In this document: one piece after another, positions 30,543-38,759 of the stretch
How positions within the stretch are numbered: position 1 is the first letter of the stretch
Layout of the letters: each line of letters begins with the position of its first letter
From: Corynebacterium kalidii
Lineage (GTDB): Bacteria; Actinomycetota; Actinomycetes; Mycobacteriales; Mycobacteriaceae
Length of the DNA stretch: 64,000 nucleotides
Assembly (NCBI RefSeq): GCF_022869005.1
Contig: NZ_JALIEA010000011.1
Location: 248,001-312,000 of the forward strand
Direction: 5' to 3'
Notes under the pieces: model-generated
Databases searched by the model: none
What the model was told of the DNA's origin: nothing
The model's input: the letters and a program-made list of their open reading frames with translations, nothing else
Made by a program: the position numbers and the translations under genes

Positions 30543-31556
30543 GTGACTTTCAAGATGCGCTTCCGCACCGCCCTGACCGCCGCCGTGACGGCGGTGGGAC
30601 TGACCACCGCCCTCGCCGCCGCCGGGTGCTCCGCCACCGGCGGTGCCCCGCGCGCCGCCGACGGGGCAGGAGGCGGCGGGACCGTCGACACCCCCCGGTA
30701 CGTCGTCTCCATGGTCAGCCACGGTGCCCCCGGCGACACCTTCTGGGACCTCGTGCGCAAGGGTGCCGAGGACGCCGCCCGCAAGGACAACATCGAGCTG
30801 CGCTACAGCTCCGACCCGCAGGCACCCAACCAGGCCAGCCTGGTGCAGTCCGCCATCGACTCCGAGGTCGACGGCATCGCGGTGACCATGCCCAACGCCA
30901 ACGCCATCGGACCGGCGGCCCAGCGCGCCGTCGACGCCGGCATCCCGGTCGTCGGCCTGAACGCGGGCATGGAGGAGTACGGGGACTACGGCATGACCGG
31001 TTTCTTCGGCCAGGAGGAAGGCGTCGCGGGGCAGCGGGCCGGCGAACGCCTCCGGGAGGAGGGGGCGCAGAAGACGCTCTGCGTGATCCACGAACAGGGC
31101 AACACCTCCCAGGAGGCCCGGTGTGACGGCATCAGGAAGGGGCTGGGCGGCGGCTCCGTCGAGATCCTCTACGTCAACGGCCAGGACCTCACCTCGGTGA
31201 AGTCCACGGTGCAGTCGAAACTGGCGCAGGACAGCTCCATCGACTGGGTCATGGGGCTGGTCACGCCTGTCTCCCTCGTCGTCGCCGACGCCGCGGAAGC
31301 CACCGGGGCGGACGTGAACATCGGCACCTTCGACACGAACGCCGAACTGGTCCCGGCCATCCGGGACGGGCGGATCAGCTTCGCCGTCGACCAGCAGCCG
31401 TACCTGCAGGGGTACATGGCCGTCGACGCCCTCTGGCTCGCCAAGCGCAACGGGACCACCGTCGGCGGTGGACGGCCGGTCTACACCGGGCCGAGCTTCG
31501 TCGACAAGGGCAACATCGACACCATCGCCGACGCCGCGAAGGAGGGGCTGCGATGA
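30543..31556 (+). CDS. Sugar-type ABC transporter substrate-binding lipoprotein
   Basis: About 337 residues. The N-terminus is a lipoprotein signal with lipobox LAAAGC. The mature domain is a periplasmic-binding protein of the RbsB/FrcB type: YVVSMVSHGAPGDTFWDLVRKGAEDAA, DGIAVTMPNANAIGPAAQRAVDAGIPVVGLNAG and IGTFDTNAELVPAIRDGRISFAVDQQPYLQGYMAVDAL. The ligand is probably a pentose, hexose or inositol, not resolvable here. No ribosome-binding site is clear: the GTG at 30543 fits a leaderless start and the ATG at 30555 is an alternative. It overlaps the permease gene as ATGA. Confidence 0.85.
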   Translation: MTFKMRFRTALTAAVTAVGLTTALAAAGCSATGGAPRAADGAGGGGTVDTPRYVVSMVSHGAPGDTFWDLVRKGAEDAARKDNIELRYSSDPQAPNQASLVQSAIDSEVDGIAVTMPNANAIGPAAQRAVDAGIPVVGLNAGMEEYGDYGMTGFFGQEEGVAGQRAGERLREEGAQKTLCVIHEQGNTSQEARCDGIRKGLGGGSVEILYVNGQDLTSVKSTVQSKLAQDSSIDWVMGLVTPVSLVVADAAEATGADVNIGTFDTNAELVPAIRDGRISFAVDQQPYLQGYMAVDALWLAKRNGTTVGGGRPVYTGPSFVDKGNIDTIADAAKEGLR

Positions 31557-32545
31557 GGGCCGCGGCCGTCCTGCGCCGACCCGAGTTCGCCAGCTTCATC
31601 GGGGCGGTGGCGATCTTCGTCCTGTTCCTCGTCGTCGCGCCGAGCTTCCGTTCGATGGACGCCGTCGCCACCGTCCTCTACACTTCGTCGACGCTGGGGA
31701 TCGTGGCCCTCGCCGTGGGGCTGCTGATGATCGGCGACGAGTTCGACCTGTCCACCGGTGTCGCGGTCACCACCACGGCGCTGGCGGCGACGATGATCGC
31801 CTACAACTTCCACCTGCAGACCTGGGTGGGCTCGTTGCTGGCGCTGGCCATCGCGCTGGCCATCGGGTTCTTCAACGGCTGGATGGTCACCCGGACCGGC
31901 ATCCCCAGCTTCCTGATCACCCTGGCGACGTTCCTCATGCTCCAGGGGCTCAACCTCGCGGTGACGAAACTCGTCAACGACCAGGTCGCCACCCCGGTCA
32001 TCTCCGACATGCAGGGCTACGAGTTCTGCCGCCGGCTCTTCGCCGGGTCGGTGACGGTGGCGGGCGTGACGGTGCAGGTCACCGTGTTCTGGTGGATCTT
32101 CTTCGTCGCGGTCGCCAGCTGGGTCCTGTTCAAGACGCGCTTCGGCAACTGGATCTTCGCCGTCGGCGGGGACAGGGACGCCGCCCGGGCCGTCGGCGTA
32201 CCGGTGGACCGGGTGAAGATCATCCTGTTCATGACCGTCGCCGCGTCCTGCTGGTTCGTCGGCCAGCACAACCTGTACCAGTTCGACTCCATCCAGGCCG
32301 GGCAGGGCGTGGGCAACGAGTTCCTGTACATCATCGCCGCCGTCGTCGGCGGCTGTGCGATGAACGGGGGCAAGGGCACGGCTGTGGGGACCGCCGTCGG
32401 TGCCCTGATCTTCGGCATGACCAACCAGGGGATCGTCTACGCCGGCTGGAACCCTGACTGGTTCAAGTTCTTCCTCGGCGGTGTGCTGCTGCTCGCCGTG
32501 CTCGCCAACAACTCCTTCTCGAAGTACTCGGAGGCCCGACAGTGA
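31553..32545 (+). CDS. Sugar-type ABC transporter permease (RbsC/FrcC-like)
   Basis: A 330-residue permease with about nine helices. The segment ALAIGFFNGWMVTRTGIPSFLITLATFLMLQGLNLAVT and the late AAVVGGCAMNGGKGTAVGTAVGALIFGMTNQGIVYAG match the branched-chain/ribose permease family (BPD_transp_2). The early stretch IVALAVGLLMIGDEFDLSTGV corresponds to the family GGIDLS region. The ATG overlaps the binding-protein stop (ATGA). It should form a homodimeric channel served by the next gene. Confidence 0.88.
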   Translation: MRAAAVLRRPEFASFIGAVAIFVLFLVVAPSFRSMDAVATVLYTSSTLGIVALAVGLLMIGDEFDLSTGVAVTTTALAATMIAYNFHLQTWVGSLLALAIALAIGFFNGWMVTRTGIPSFLITLATFLMLQGLNLAVTKLVNDQVATPVISDMQGYEFCRRLFAGSVTVAGVTVQVTVFWWIFFVAVASWVLFKTRFGNWIFAVGGDRDAARAVGVPVDRVKIILFMTVAASCWFVGQHNLYQFDSIQAGQGVGNEFLYIIAAVVGGCAMNGGKGTAVGTAVGALIFGMTNQGIVYAGWNPDWFKFFLGGVLLLAVLANNSFSKYSEARQ

Positions 32546-33318
32546 GTGCACCAGACAACCCGCCGGTGATCGAACTCCGCGGCGTCGGGAAGACCTACGG
32601 TTCCTTCCGCGCCCTGGACGACGTCAACCTGTCCGTGCAGGAGGGCCACGTCACCTGCGTCCTCGGCGACAACGGTGCGGGGAAGTCCACGCTGATCAAG
32701 ACGATGGCCGGGCTGCACCCCCCGACAGACGGGGTGATCCTCGTCGACGGGGAACCGGTCACGTTCGCCAACCCGCGTGACGCCCTGGACCACGGTATCG
32801 CCACCGTCTACCAGGACCTCGCCGTGGTCGGGCAGATGCCCGTGTGGCGCAACTTCTTCCTGGGCCAGGAGATGACCGGCCGCTTCGGCCGGCTGCGGGA
32901 GGCCGAGATGCGCGAGATCACCGCCGACCGCCTGCAACGGATGGGCGTCGACCTCGCGGACGTGTCGGTCCCCGTCTCCTCCCTGTCGGGCGGGCAGCGC
33001 CAGGTCGTCGCCATCGCCCGCGCCGTCTACTTCGGAGCGCGCGTGCTCATCCTCGACGAGCCGACGGCGGCACTCGGCGTGAAGCAGTCCGGCATGGTGC
33101 TGCGGTTCGTCGCCGCCGCGCGCGACGAGGGGATCGGCGTCATCCTGATCACCCACAACCCGCACCACGCCTACCTGGTCGGGGACCATTTCGTCCTGCT
33201 CAACCTGGGCCGCGGCGTCCTCGACGCGTCGCGGGAGGAGGTCACCCTGGAGCAGCTCACCCTGGAGATGGCCGGGGGCGGGGAACTCAATTCCCTGGCG
33301 CACGAGCTCGAACGCTAG
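32542..33318 (+). CDS. Sugar-type ABC transporter ATP-binding protein, single domain (FrcA-like)
   Basis: A 258-residue ATPase with one nucleotide-binding domain, unlike the 500-residue double-domain RbsA/XylG form but like FrcA of Sinorhizobium. Walker A is GDNGAGKS (about 42-49), then TVYQDLAVVGQMPVWRNFFLGQE (Q-loop and carbohydrate-type segment), SSLSGGQRQVVAIARAV and LILDEPTAALG. The GTG overlaps the permease stop. Its own TAG stop lies within the ribosome-binding site of the FHA gene, so transport and signalling genes are translated together. Confidence 0.9.
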   Translation: MSAPDNPPVIELRGVGKTYGSFRALDDVNLSVQEGHVTCVLGDNGAGKSTLIKTMAGLHPPTDGVILVDGEPVTFANPRDALDHGIATVYQDLAVVGQMPVWRNFFLGQEMTGRFGRLREAEMREITADRLQRMGVDLADVSVPVSSLSGGQRQVVAIARAVYFGARVLILDEPTAALGVKQSGMVLRFVAAARDEGIGVILITHNPHHAYLVGDHFVLLNLGRGVLDASREEVTLEQLTLEMAGGGELNSLAHELER

Positions 33319-33331
33319 GAGGATGCCGGGT

Positions 33332-34039
33332 ATGACGTTCCCCCGGCTCTTCCCCGGCCAGATCCTCATCGACGACCAGATCGGCCACCGGGTCGTGCTC
33401 GACCCCGGGCAGTCGCTGACCCTCGGGCGCGCCGCCGACTTCCCCCTGGGGATGGACGACGGGTTCATGCACCGGGTCTTCCTGCAGGTGTGGGACACCG
33501 ACGGGACATGGATGATCACCAACCGGGGCAGCCGCATGGCGGCCAGCATCCAGCCGCGTGCCGAGAACTCCTTCAGCCAGAGCAGGCTGGGGCCCGGGGC
33601 AAGTCTGCCGTTGCCGCTCGGGAGGTCCGCCGCGGTGTTCGCCACGTCGGTGACCACCTACGAGATCGACGTCACCGTCGCGGCGACACTGCGTCCCCCG
33701 ACGGGCGGCACCGGCGCCGGACGCGTCGGCGAGGCCCCGATGACCGTCGGCGAGCTCATCCTCAACGAGGAACAGGTCGACCCGTTGCGGGCGCTCGCCG
33801 CACCCCTGGTCCGGCGCCCGGGGACCGACCTGTCCGAGGTGCCGACCGTGCGCGACCTCGAACAGACCTTGGGCTGGTCGCAGAAGAAGGTGAACACCAA
33901 GATCGACTACCTCTCGAAGCTCCTCGGGAACAGCGGGGTGCGTGGCTTCTCGGCGCGCAACGGCAATGCGCCGACGCGGCGACTTACCCTGGCACGGTAC
34001 GCTCAGGAAAACTACTGGTCCCTGAGAAAACAAGTGTAG
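33332..34039 (+). CDS. FHA-like domain protein with C-terminal winged-helix
   Basis: A 235-residue soluble protein. The N-terminal half resembles an FHA phosphothreonine-binding domain: LTLGRAADFPLG (Gly-Arg at 32-33), HRVFLQV (His47) and NRGS (64-67). The canonical Ser before the His is not obvious, so the domain is divergent. Residues about 160-230 (LEQTLGWSQKKVNTKIDYLSKLLGNSGVRGF...RRLTLARYAQ) look like the winged helix found in actinobacterial FHA proteins. The ATG at 33332 is chosen because AGGAGG at 33317-33322 overlaps the ATPase stop. Close to a Ser/Thr kinase, it is a plausible phospho-dependent regulator. Confidence 0.75.
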   Translation: MTFPRLFPGQILIDDQIGHRVVLDPGQSLTLGRAADFPLGMDDGFMHRVFLQVWDTDGTWMITNRGSRMAASIQPRAENSFSQSRLGPGASLPLPLGRSAAVFATSVTTYEIDVTVAATLRPPTGGTGAGRVGEAPMTVGELILNEEQVDPLRALAAPLVRRPGTDLSEVPTVRDLEQTLGWSQKKVNTKIDYLSKLLGNSGVRGFSARNGNAPTRRLTLARYAQENYWSLRKQV

Positions 34040-34066
34040 GACGACAAGAGCGGACCAGGGCAGGAC

Positions 34067-34091
34067 GGTCGGCTGGGCTGACAGCCGGACC
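34067..34091 (+). terminator. Hairpin between the FHA gene and the ectodomain gene
   Basis: GGTCGGCTG and CAGCCGGACC pair with one bulge around a GGCTGA loop. No T-run follows, so it may be an attenuator or mRNA-processing hairpin rather than a terminator. Confidence 0.3.
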
Positions 34092-34121
34092 AGCGACCGG
34101 ATGTGGACGGGAGGACACGAC

Positions 34122-34823
34122 GTGGGGAACGACGACTGGGGTTCGCCCGGCTGGGGCTCGCCCGGCCAGACGGGGAACCCGTGGCGGCCGGAGGAGCCGG
34201 CGCCGTCCGTGGCAGGGGGTCTCGCCACCGGCGTTGTCCTCACCGTGGTCGCCGTCGTCGTCCTCGTCGTCGCGGTGGTCGCCGCGGGCATGTGGCTGTG
34301 GAGCAACCAGGGGGACGGCGACGACACCGCCGCCCCGGCGTTCACCACCGTCCCGGTGCAGACCCCGGCGACGACACCGGGCACCGCCGGCACAGCACAG
34401 TCGCCGTCGACCTCGCCGTCGCCGACACCGGCACGTCCGTCCCCGGAGCGGACGACGCGCCCGTCGGACCCGTCGGACGTACCGTCCACCCTGGGTGCGC
34501 AGGGGTGGCGCGGGGTCCGCGCCGCGACGTGCAACGCCTCCGACCGGTGGGTCTTCGCCGGTACCAACGGGGAAGACCACGCGGTCGTGTGCCGGGTCGG
34601 GGAGCGCGGCGACCTGTACTACCGCGGGTACTACAACAACCGGTCCGCCGAGTACGACATCGACATGCAGCGCGCCGGGTCGGGACGGTGGGTCACCCGC
34701 ACCCTGGACAACAACGGCTCCCGCGTGGTGATCAGCGGGACCGGCGTCCGTGTCGTCGACGGAGGAGGGGACACCGTCTCCTCCCGCGGGTTCACCTGGA
34801 GCTCTGAGGGCGTGGACAGGTGA
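34122..34823 (+). CDS. Single-pass membrane protein with WV[FY]AG ectodomain (paralogue of 40422-41117)
   Basis: A 233-residue protein of unknown function. Layout: Trp/Gly-rich cytosolic N-terminus (MGNDDWGSPGWGSPG), one helix (about 32-60), a Thr/Pro/Ser linker, then an ectodomain starting GWRGVRAATC. C137 and C157 bracket DRWVFAG, and the run continues GDLYYRG. The same pattern C-x3-D-x-W-V-[FY]-A-G-x9-C...G-x-L-Y-x-R-G occurs in the protein at 40422. GGGAGG lies 7 bases before the GTG at 34122. It overlaps the kinase gene as GTGA, suggesting it partners or senses for the kinase. Confidence 0.75.
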   Translation: MGNDDWGSPGWGSPGQTGNPWRPEEPAPSVAGGLATGVVLTVVAVVVLVVAVVAAGMWLWSNQGDGDDTAAPAFTTVPVQTPATTPGTAGTAQSPSTSPSPTPARPSPERTTRPSDPSDVPSTLGAQGWRGVRAATCNASDRWVFAGTNGEDHAVVCRVGERGDLYYRGYYNNRSAEYDIDMQRAGSGRWVTRTLDNNGSRVVISGTGVRVVDGGGDTVSSRGFTWSSEGVDR

Positions 34824-36388
34824 GCGGCGACAGCGGTCCCACCTGGTCCGGCGCCGGCGGGCCGGACACCGCGCGGCTCGCGGCGGAACTGGAGGCGCGG
34901 AGGAACCTCACCGACCTGTCGCTGATCGGACGGGGCGGCATGGGGCAGGTCTACCGGGCCTACGACCGGGGCCTGCGTCGCTGGGTGGCGGTGAAGGCCC
35001 TCCGCCCGGACGTCGTCGGCGGTGCAGGGGAGGGCTACCGTCGGTTCCTGGCGGAGATGAGGACCCTGGCCACCATCCGGCACACCGCGGTGGTCAGCAT
35101 CCACTACGCCGACACCGCGTCCGACGACGGCACCGCCGCCTACTTCGTCATGGACTACGTCGACGGAGGCGACCTGGACGGGGCCCTGGCCGACCGGAGG
35201 CGCACCGGCCGGAAGTTCACCGTCGACGAGGTCGACCGGGTGCTGCGGCCCGTCGCGGACGCCCTCGACCACATCCACCACCGGACGCCACCGGTGGTCC
35301 ACCGGGACCTCAAACCGGCGAACATCCTGCTGCCCCGCGACCCGCGGGGCGGTGCCGGGACCACCGCTGTTCTGACCGACTTCGGCATCAGCATCGCCGG
35401 CGACGACACCCGTGTGACCTCGACCGGCCTGGTCATCGGTACCGAGCGGTACATGGCGCCGGAGATCTTCACCGTGGCCAGCACCTACGGTGCGCACCTC
35501 GTCGACTACAGTCCCGCCACCGACAGGTACGCCCTCGCGCTCATCGCACTGGAGATGCTCACGCTCACCGCGTTCCGTGACACGATGTCCACGGCGGCGT
35601 GGCGGGGTGACCGGACACCTCCCCGGCTCACCGCCGACGACCTGGCGGCGTCGGACGCGGCGGTCGCGCCGCAGGTGGCCGGGGTGTTCCGACGGGCGTT
35701 GGACAACGACCCGGCCCGACGTTTCCCCACCGCCGTGGCGTTCCTCGACGCGCTGCGGGACGCCGCGGCGGGGCAGGCGGGGCAGGCGGGGCAGGTGGGT
35801 GAGGCGGGTCAGACCCGCGAGCTGCCGGGACCGTGGGGCACGGCGCCTGCGCCGGTGCCGCCGTCGTCCGGTGCGCCGCGGTCAGGTGCGCCGCGGTGGC
35901 GGACGCCCGTCGCGCTCGGCGCCGTCCTGACGATCGTCGGCGCGCTCGCGGTGCTGGGGTTCGTGGGGTACCGGCAGTTCCTGACCCCCGGCTGGGACGC
36001 ACGCGACGCCAGGATCGTCGCCGCGTTCCCCGACCTGCTGCCGGAACGGCAGGGGCAGCACGGCTGGCGGGGGATGACGTGCGAGAGTGGTGAGCCCCGG
36101 GGCGAGGAGGGGGCGCGGGTGAACTGCCACGGCGACGACCTCACCATGGCCGTCGTCGACTTCGGTGACGAGGACGTCCGCGCGTCCTACGTGCCCGTGG
36201 ACGGCGTCCGGGACCTGGAGGCGGACGGCTGCCGCATCCGGGTCGCCCCCGCCACCGGTACCGGTGCGGCGATGGGCGTCTTCCCGGAGACCGGGGACCG
36301 GACGCGCTACGCGATGCTCCTCACCGGCACGACGGTGGACTCCGCCTCCACGGCCACCGACGTCGTGGGGGACATCCCCGTCTGCTGA
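34820..36388 (+). CDS. Transmembrane Ser/Thr protein kinase
   Basis: A 522-residue PknB-type (Hanks) kinase. Catalytic elements: GRGGMGQVY (37-45), VAVK with Lys59, HRDLKPANILL (catalytic Asp163), DFG (187-189), and an activation loop with Thr/Ser residues before GTERYMAPE. A juxtamembrane linker contains Gly-Gln-Ala repeats (about 318-332). One helix (about 363-384) leads to an ectodomain of 135 residues with four Cys and no PASTA repeats, so it is not the usual PknB sensor. GWRGMTC in the ectodomain resembles GWRGVRAATC of the adjacent protein. Phosphorylation of the FHA neighbour is an inference. Confidence 0.92.
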   Translation: MSGDSGPTWSGAGGPDTARLAAELEARRNLTDLSLIGRGGMGQVYRAYDRGLRRWVAVKALRPDVVGGAGEGYRRFLAEMRTLATIRHTAVVSIHYADTASDDGTAAYFVMDYVDGGDLDGALADRRRTGRKFTVDEVDRVLRPVADALDHIHHRTPPVVHRDLKPANILLPRDPRGGAGTTAVLTDFGISIAGDDTRVTSTGLVIGTERYMAPEIFTVASTYGAHLVDYSPATDRYALALIALEMLTLTAFRDTMSTAAWRGDRTPPRLTADDLAASDAAVAPQVAGVFRRALDNDPARRFPTAVAFLDALRDAAAGQAGQAGQVGEAGQTRELPGPWGTAPAPVPPSSGAPRSGAPRWRTPVALGAVLTIVGALAVLGFVGYRQFLTPGWDARDARIVAAFPDLLPERQGQHGWRGMTCESGEPRGEEGARVNCHGDDLTMAVVDFGDEDVRASYVPVDGVRDLEADGCRIRVAPATGTGAAMGVFPETGDRTRYAMLLTGTTVDSASTATDVVGDIPVC

Positions 36389-36407
36389 CCGCCTGCCGGC
36401 ACGGCGG
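36389..36407 (+). terminator. Possible terminator hairpin after the kinase gene
   Basis: CCGCC and GGCGG pair around a 9-base loop directly after the TGA stop. There is no T-run; intrinsic termination is uncertain. Confidence 0.3.
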
Positions 36408-36516
36408 GTGGCGCGGGTTGCAGGTGTTCCCCGGCCCGCCCGATGTATTAAGGTGCCCCTGACAGCTCTTCGAAGCTTCAGCGAGGCCCGGCGAGACACC
36501 CACGACAAGGAATCCC

Positions 36517-37479
36517 ATGGCGAACTACGACCTGTACACCGAACTTCAGCTCGACAAGGACATGCCGCCGTACGAGATAGCGGAGGTCCTCGGGGAGCGT
36601 GCCGCCGACCTGCGGAACCGGGGGTACGGTGCCGACTCCCCGGAGATCGACCAGGTGGAGACCGCCCGCGTGATCCTGGGCGACCCCTACAAGCGGGACA
36701 TCTACGAGGCCGCGCTCTACGGGCCGGAGGACGACGTGGTGAACATCCGTTGGCTGCACGACCTCGCCGACTCCCAGTCGCCCGGTGCAGTGCCGGGCGC
36801 GGCACCCAGTGTGGCACCCGCTGCGGCGGCGGGGTCGCCGTCGTACAACTACAGCGCGTCCTACGAGCCGCTCCCGGACATGACGCGCGCGGAGCCGGCC
36901 GGCCCGTCCTCCGACGTCACCCGCGCACACTCGGTCGACGGCGGTGCCGGCTCCGCCCCGGACACCGAGGTGACCCGTGTGACGCCTGCGGTTCCGGAGC
37001 AGACCCCCGGAGAGGCAGCGGCCCAGGGCCCGGAGGCCGACGACGTGCCCGACCGTCCCGCCGGCGACCTGTCGGTGGGGGCACCCGGTGAGATGACCGG
37101 TGGCCCGGCGCAGTCGGCGAACAGCTGGCAGCAGGGGCCGGCCGGTGGATTCGCCGGTGGTCCGCACCAGCCGCACCAGCAGCCCGCGCCGCGGTCGCAG
37201 CGGCCGACGCCCCAGCTGGACGTGACCACCTGGGGTGTCGGTGACCGTACCCGCAGTGAGTCGAAGGTCTACCTGTCGATTCTGGCGGTCATCGCCGTGG
37301 GTATGATCTACCCGCTGATCGTGTTGCTGACCGCGGGTGCGAACGACCTGAACGCAGGGCTGGCCGTGATGAAGGCGACGGTGTTCACCCTCGCCCACGT
37401 CGCGTTCTGGACGAGCGTCAACGAGATCGTCTGGGGCGTCCGGAAGATCGTGGCGCCGAACCCGCCGGCGGGGAAGTAG
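36517..37479 (+). CDS. J-domain-like protein lacking HPD, with two C-terminal membrane helices
   Basis: A 320-residue protein. Residues 3-75 (NYDLYTELQLDKDMPPYEIAEVLGERAADL...VETARVILGDPYKRDIYEAALYG) follow the helix pattern of a J-domain, including the LGDPYKRDIYE end, but the HPD tripeptide needed to stimulate Hsp70 is absent. A Pro/Gly/Gln-rich linker (about 90-240) leads to two hydrophobic segments (SKVYLSILAVIAVGMIYPLIVLL and VMKATVFTLAHVAFW). TATTAA upstream is a possible -10, and AAGGA precedes the ATG. It may be a membrane scaffold rather than a co-chaperone. Confidence 0.75.
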   Translation: MANYDLYTELQLDKDMPPYEIAEVLGERAADLRNRGYGADSPEIDQVETARVILGDPYKRDIYEAALYGPEDDVVNIRWLHDLADSQSPGAVPGAAPSVAPAAAAGSPSYNYSASYEPLPDMTRAEPAGPSSDVTRAHSVDGGAGSAPDTEVTRVTPAVPEQTPGEAAAQGPEADDVPDRPAGDLSVGAPGEMTGGPAQSANSWQQGPAGGFAGGPHQPHQQPAPRSQRPTPQLDVTTWGVGDRTRSESKVYLSILAVIAVGMIYPLIVLLTAGANDLNAGLAVMKATVFTLAHVAFWTSVNEIVWGVRKIVAPNPPAGK

Positions 37480-37504
37480 ATTGCGCGAGGAGCCTGACGG
37501 CGGC

Positions 37505-38146
37505 ATGACGAAGCGCCGCTACGTGCACGCGCTGGTGACCCACCCGCTGATCGCCGCGTTGATCACGGTGGTCCTCTCCCTCGTCTCGGTTGTCGGCCTG
37601 GCGCTTCCCTGGGCACGGATGGCCGTCAGTGCGGCGCCGGGAGGGTCCGGCGACGCCGACATGTTCTTCACCCTCTCGGGCTTCGGCACGATGGTGAGCA
37701 CCTTCGAGGCGGTCGGGCTGCAGGAGTCTCGGATTGAACCCGCGTTCCTGTCCACCGGCGTCGTGCTGCTGTTCCTGGCACTGGCGAGTGCCGTGCTGAT
37801 CGCCTTCACCGCGTTGCGCCGGATCGCGGCACTGGTGGTGGCGGGTTCGGGCGCGGGGCTCGCCGCATACGCGGTCTACGGCCTGGTGACCGGGATGGGG
37901 CTCGAGAAGAGGATGTTCAGCGGCGACGCCTCGGGCATGGGTGAGCAGGAGGCGGCGCTCGTCCAGAGGCTGCTGGACGCACTCACGACGTCGACCGGTC
38001 CGGGGGAGTACGTGGTCCTGGTCGCTGGCGTTCTCCTCCTGCTCCTCGGTGGCTACCTCGCTGTCCGGGCGGGGTACCCGTGGCTGCCGGCGACAGGAAC
38101 CACGACGCCGGGCACGGGACGGACCACCCACGAGGAACCGCGGTGA
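37505..38146 (+). CDS. Four-helix membrane protein of unknown function
   Basis: A 213-residue protein with a short basic N-terminus (MTKRRYVHALVTHP) and four helices: LIAALITVVLSLVSVVGLALPW, STGVVLLFLALASAVLIAFTAL, IAALVVAGSGAGLAAYAVYGLV and YVVLVAGVLLLLLGGYLAV. The loop between helices 1 and 2 is extracytoplasmic. GAGGAG lies 11 bases before the ATG at 37505; a TTG at 37481 is a weaker choice. It sits 25 bases after the J-like gene and overlaps the next gene as GTGA. No family was recognised. Confidence 0.75.
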   Translation: MTKRRYVHALVTHPLIAALITVVLSLVSVVGLALPWARMAVSAAPGGSGDADMFFTLSGFGTMVSTFEAVGLQESRIEPAFLSTGVVLLFLALASAVLIAFTALRRIAALVVAGSGAGLAAYAVYGLVTGMGLEKRMFSGDASGMGEQEAALVQRLLDALTTSTGPGEYVVLVAGVLLLLLGGYLAVRAGYPWLPATGTTTPGTGRTTHEEPR

Positions 38147-38727
38147 CATCCCGACACCGCGTCCTGGGTGGGGGAGGCACCGCGGTGCTGGTCGTCGTGG
38201 CCGTCGTCGCGGTGGCGGCGTCCGTGGTGGCGTTCCTTCTGTGGCGCCCGGGGAATGGCGGGCAGACCGCTGCGCCGGCATGGACCACCGTCACCGCGGC
38301 GGATGCGACGGTCACCGTGACCGCTGACCGTGGTGACCGCGCTGACCGTGGCGAGCCCGGAGAGCGGTCCACGGACGGCAGCGCGGCGGACGGCGACGGT
38401 CCGTCCGGCAGGTCGACGGCGGGTGAGCCCGCCGGCGCCGTGATGCCCTGTGACGGTCGGGGAGTGCTCATCGTCTCCTCGGTGATGGGGGACAGCCCGT
38501 CGTTCCGTTCCGAGGTCGACGGTGCTGTGTCCGCCAACCCCGGCGCCGTCCTGCTGGACCCGGGACACTGCCCCTCGTTGCGCGCGACGGTCGACGGCAC
38601 CACGGTGCATCCCGTTGTCGTGGACTACGGCGACGACCGGGCAGCACTGTGTCGCGCCGCCGTGTCCACGCCGGGCAGCAATGCGCGTCTCCTGGATGAC
38701 GACACCTCCTACTCGAGTCCGTGCTGA
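38143..38727 (+). CDS. Single-pass membrane protein with four-Cys ectodomain
   Basis: A 194-residue protein with one helix near the N-terminus (AVLVVVAVVAVAASVVAFLLW), a Thr/Asp/Arg linker, and an ectodomain MPCDGRGVLIVSSVMGDSPSF...PGHCPSLRATVDG...VVVDYGDDRAALCRAA...SSPC. The CDGR-GVLIVSSV and PGHCPSL blocks recall C-terminal ectodomains seen in other corynebacterial envelope proteins, including kinase-associated ones; this is from memory and unverified. The GTG start overlaps the preceding TGA. Two disulfides are plausible. Confidence 0.72.
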   Translation: MTSRHRVLGGGGTAVLVVVAVVAVAASVVAFLLWRPGNGGQTAAPAWTTVTAADATVTVTADRGDRADRGEPGERSTDGSAADGDGPSGRSTAGEPAGAVMPCDGRGVLIVSSVMGDSPSFRSEVDGAVSANPGAVLLDPGHCPSLRATVDGTTVHPVVVDYGDDRAALCRAAVSTPGSNARLLDDDTSYSSPC

Positions 38728-38759
38728 TGCGGTGATGCGGTGTTGCGGTGCGGGGTCTC

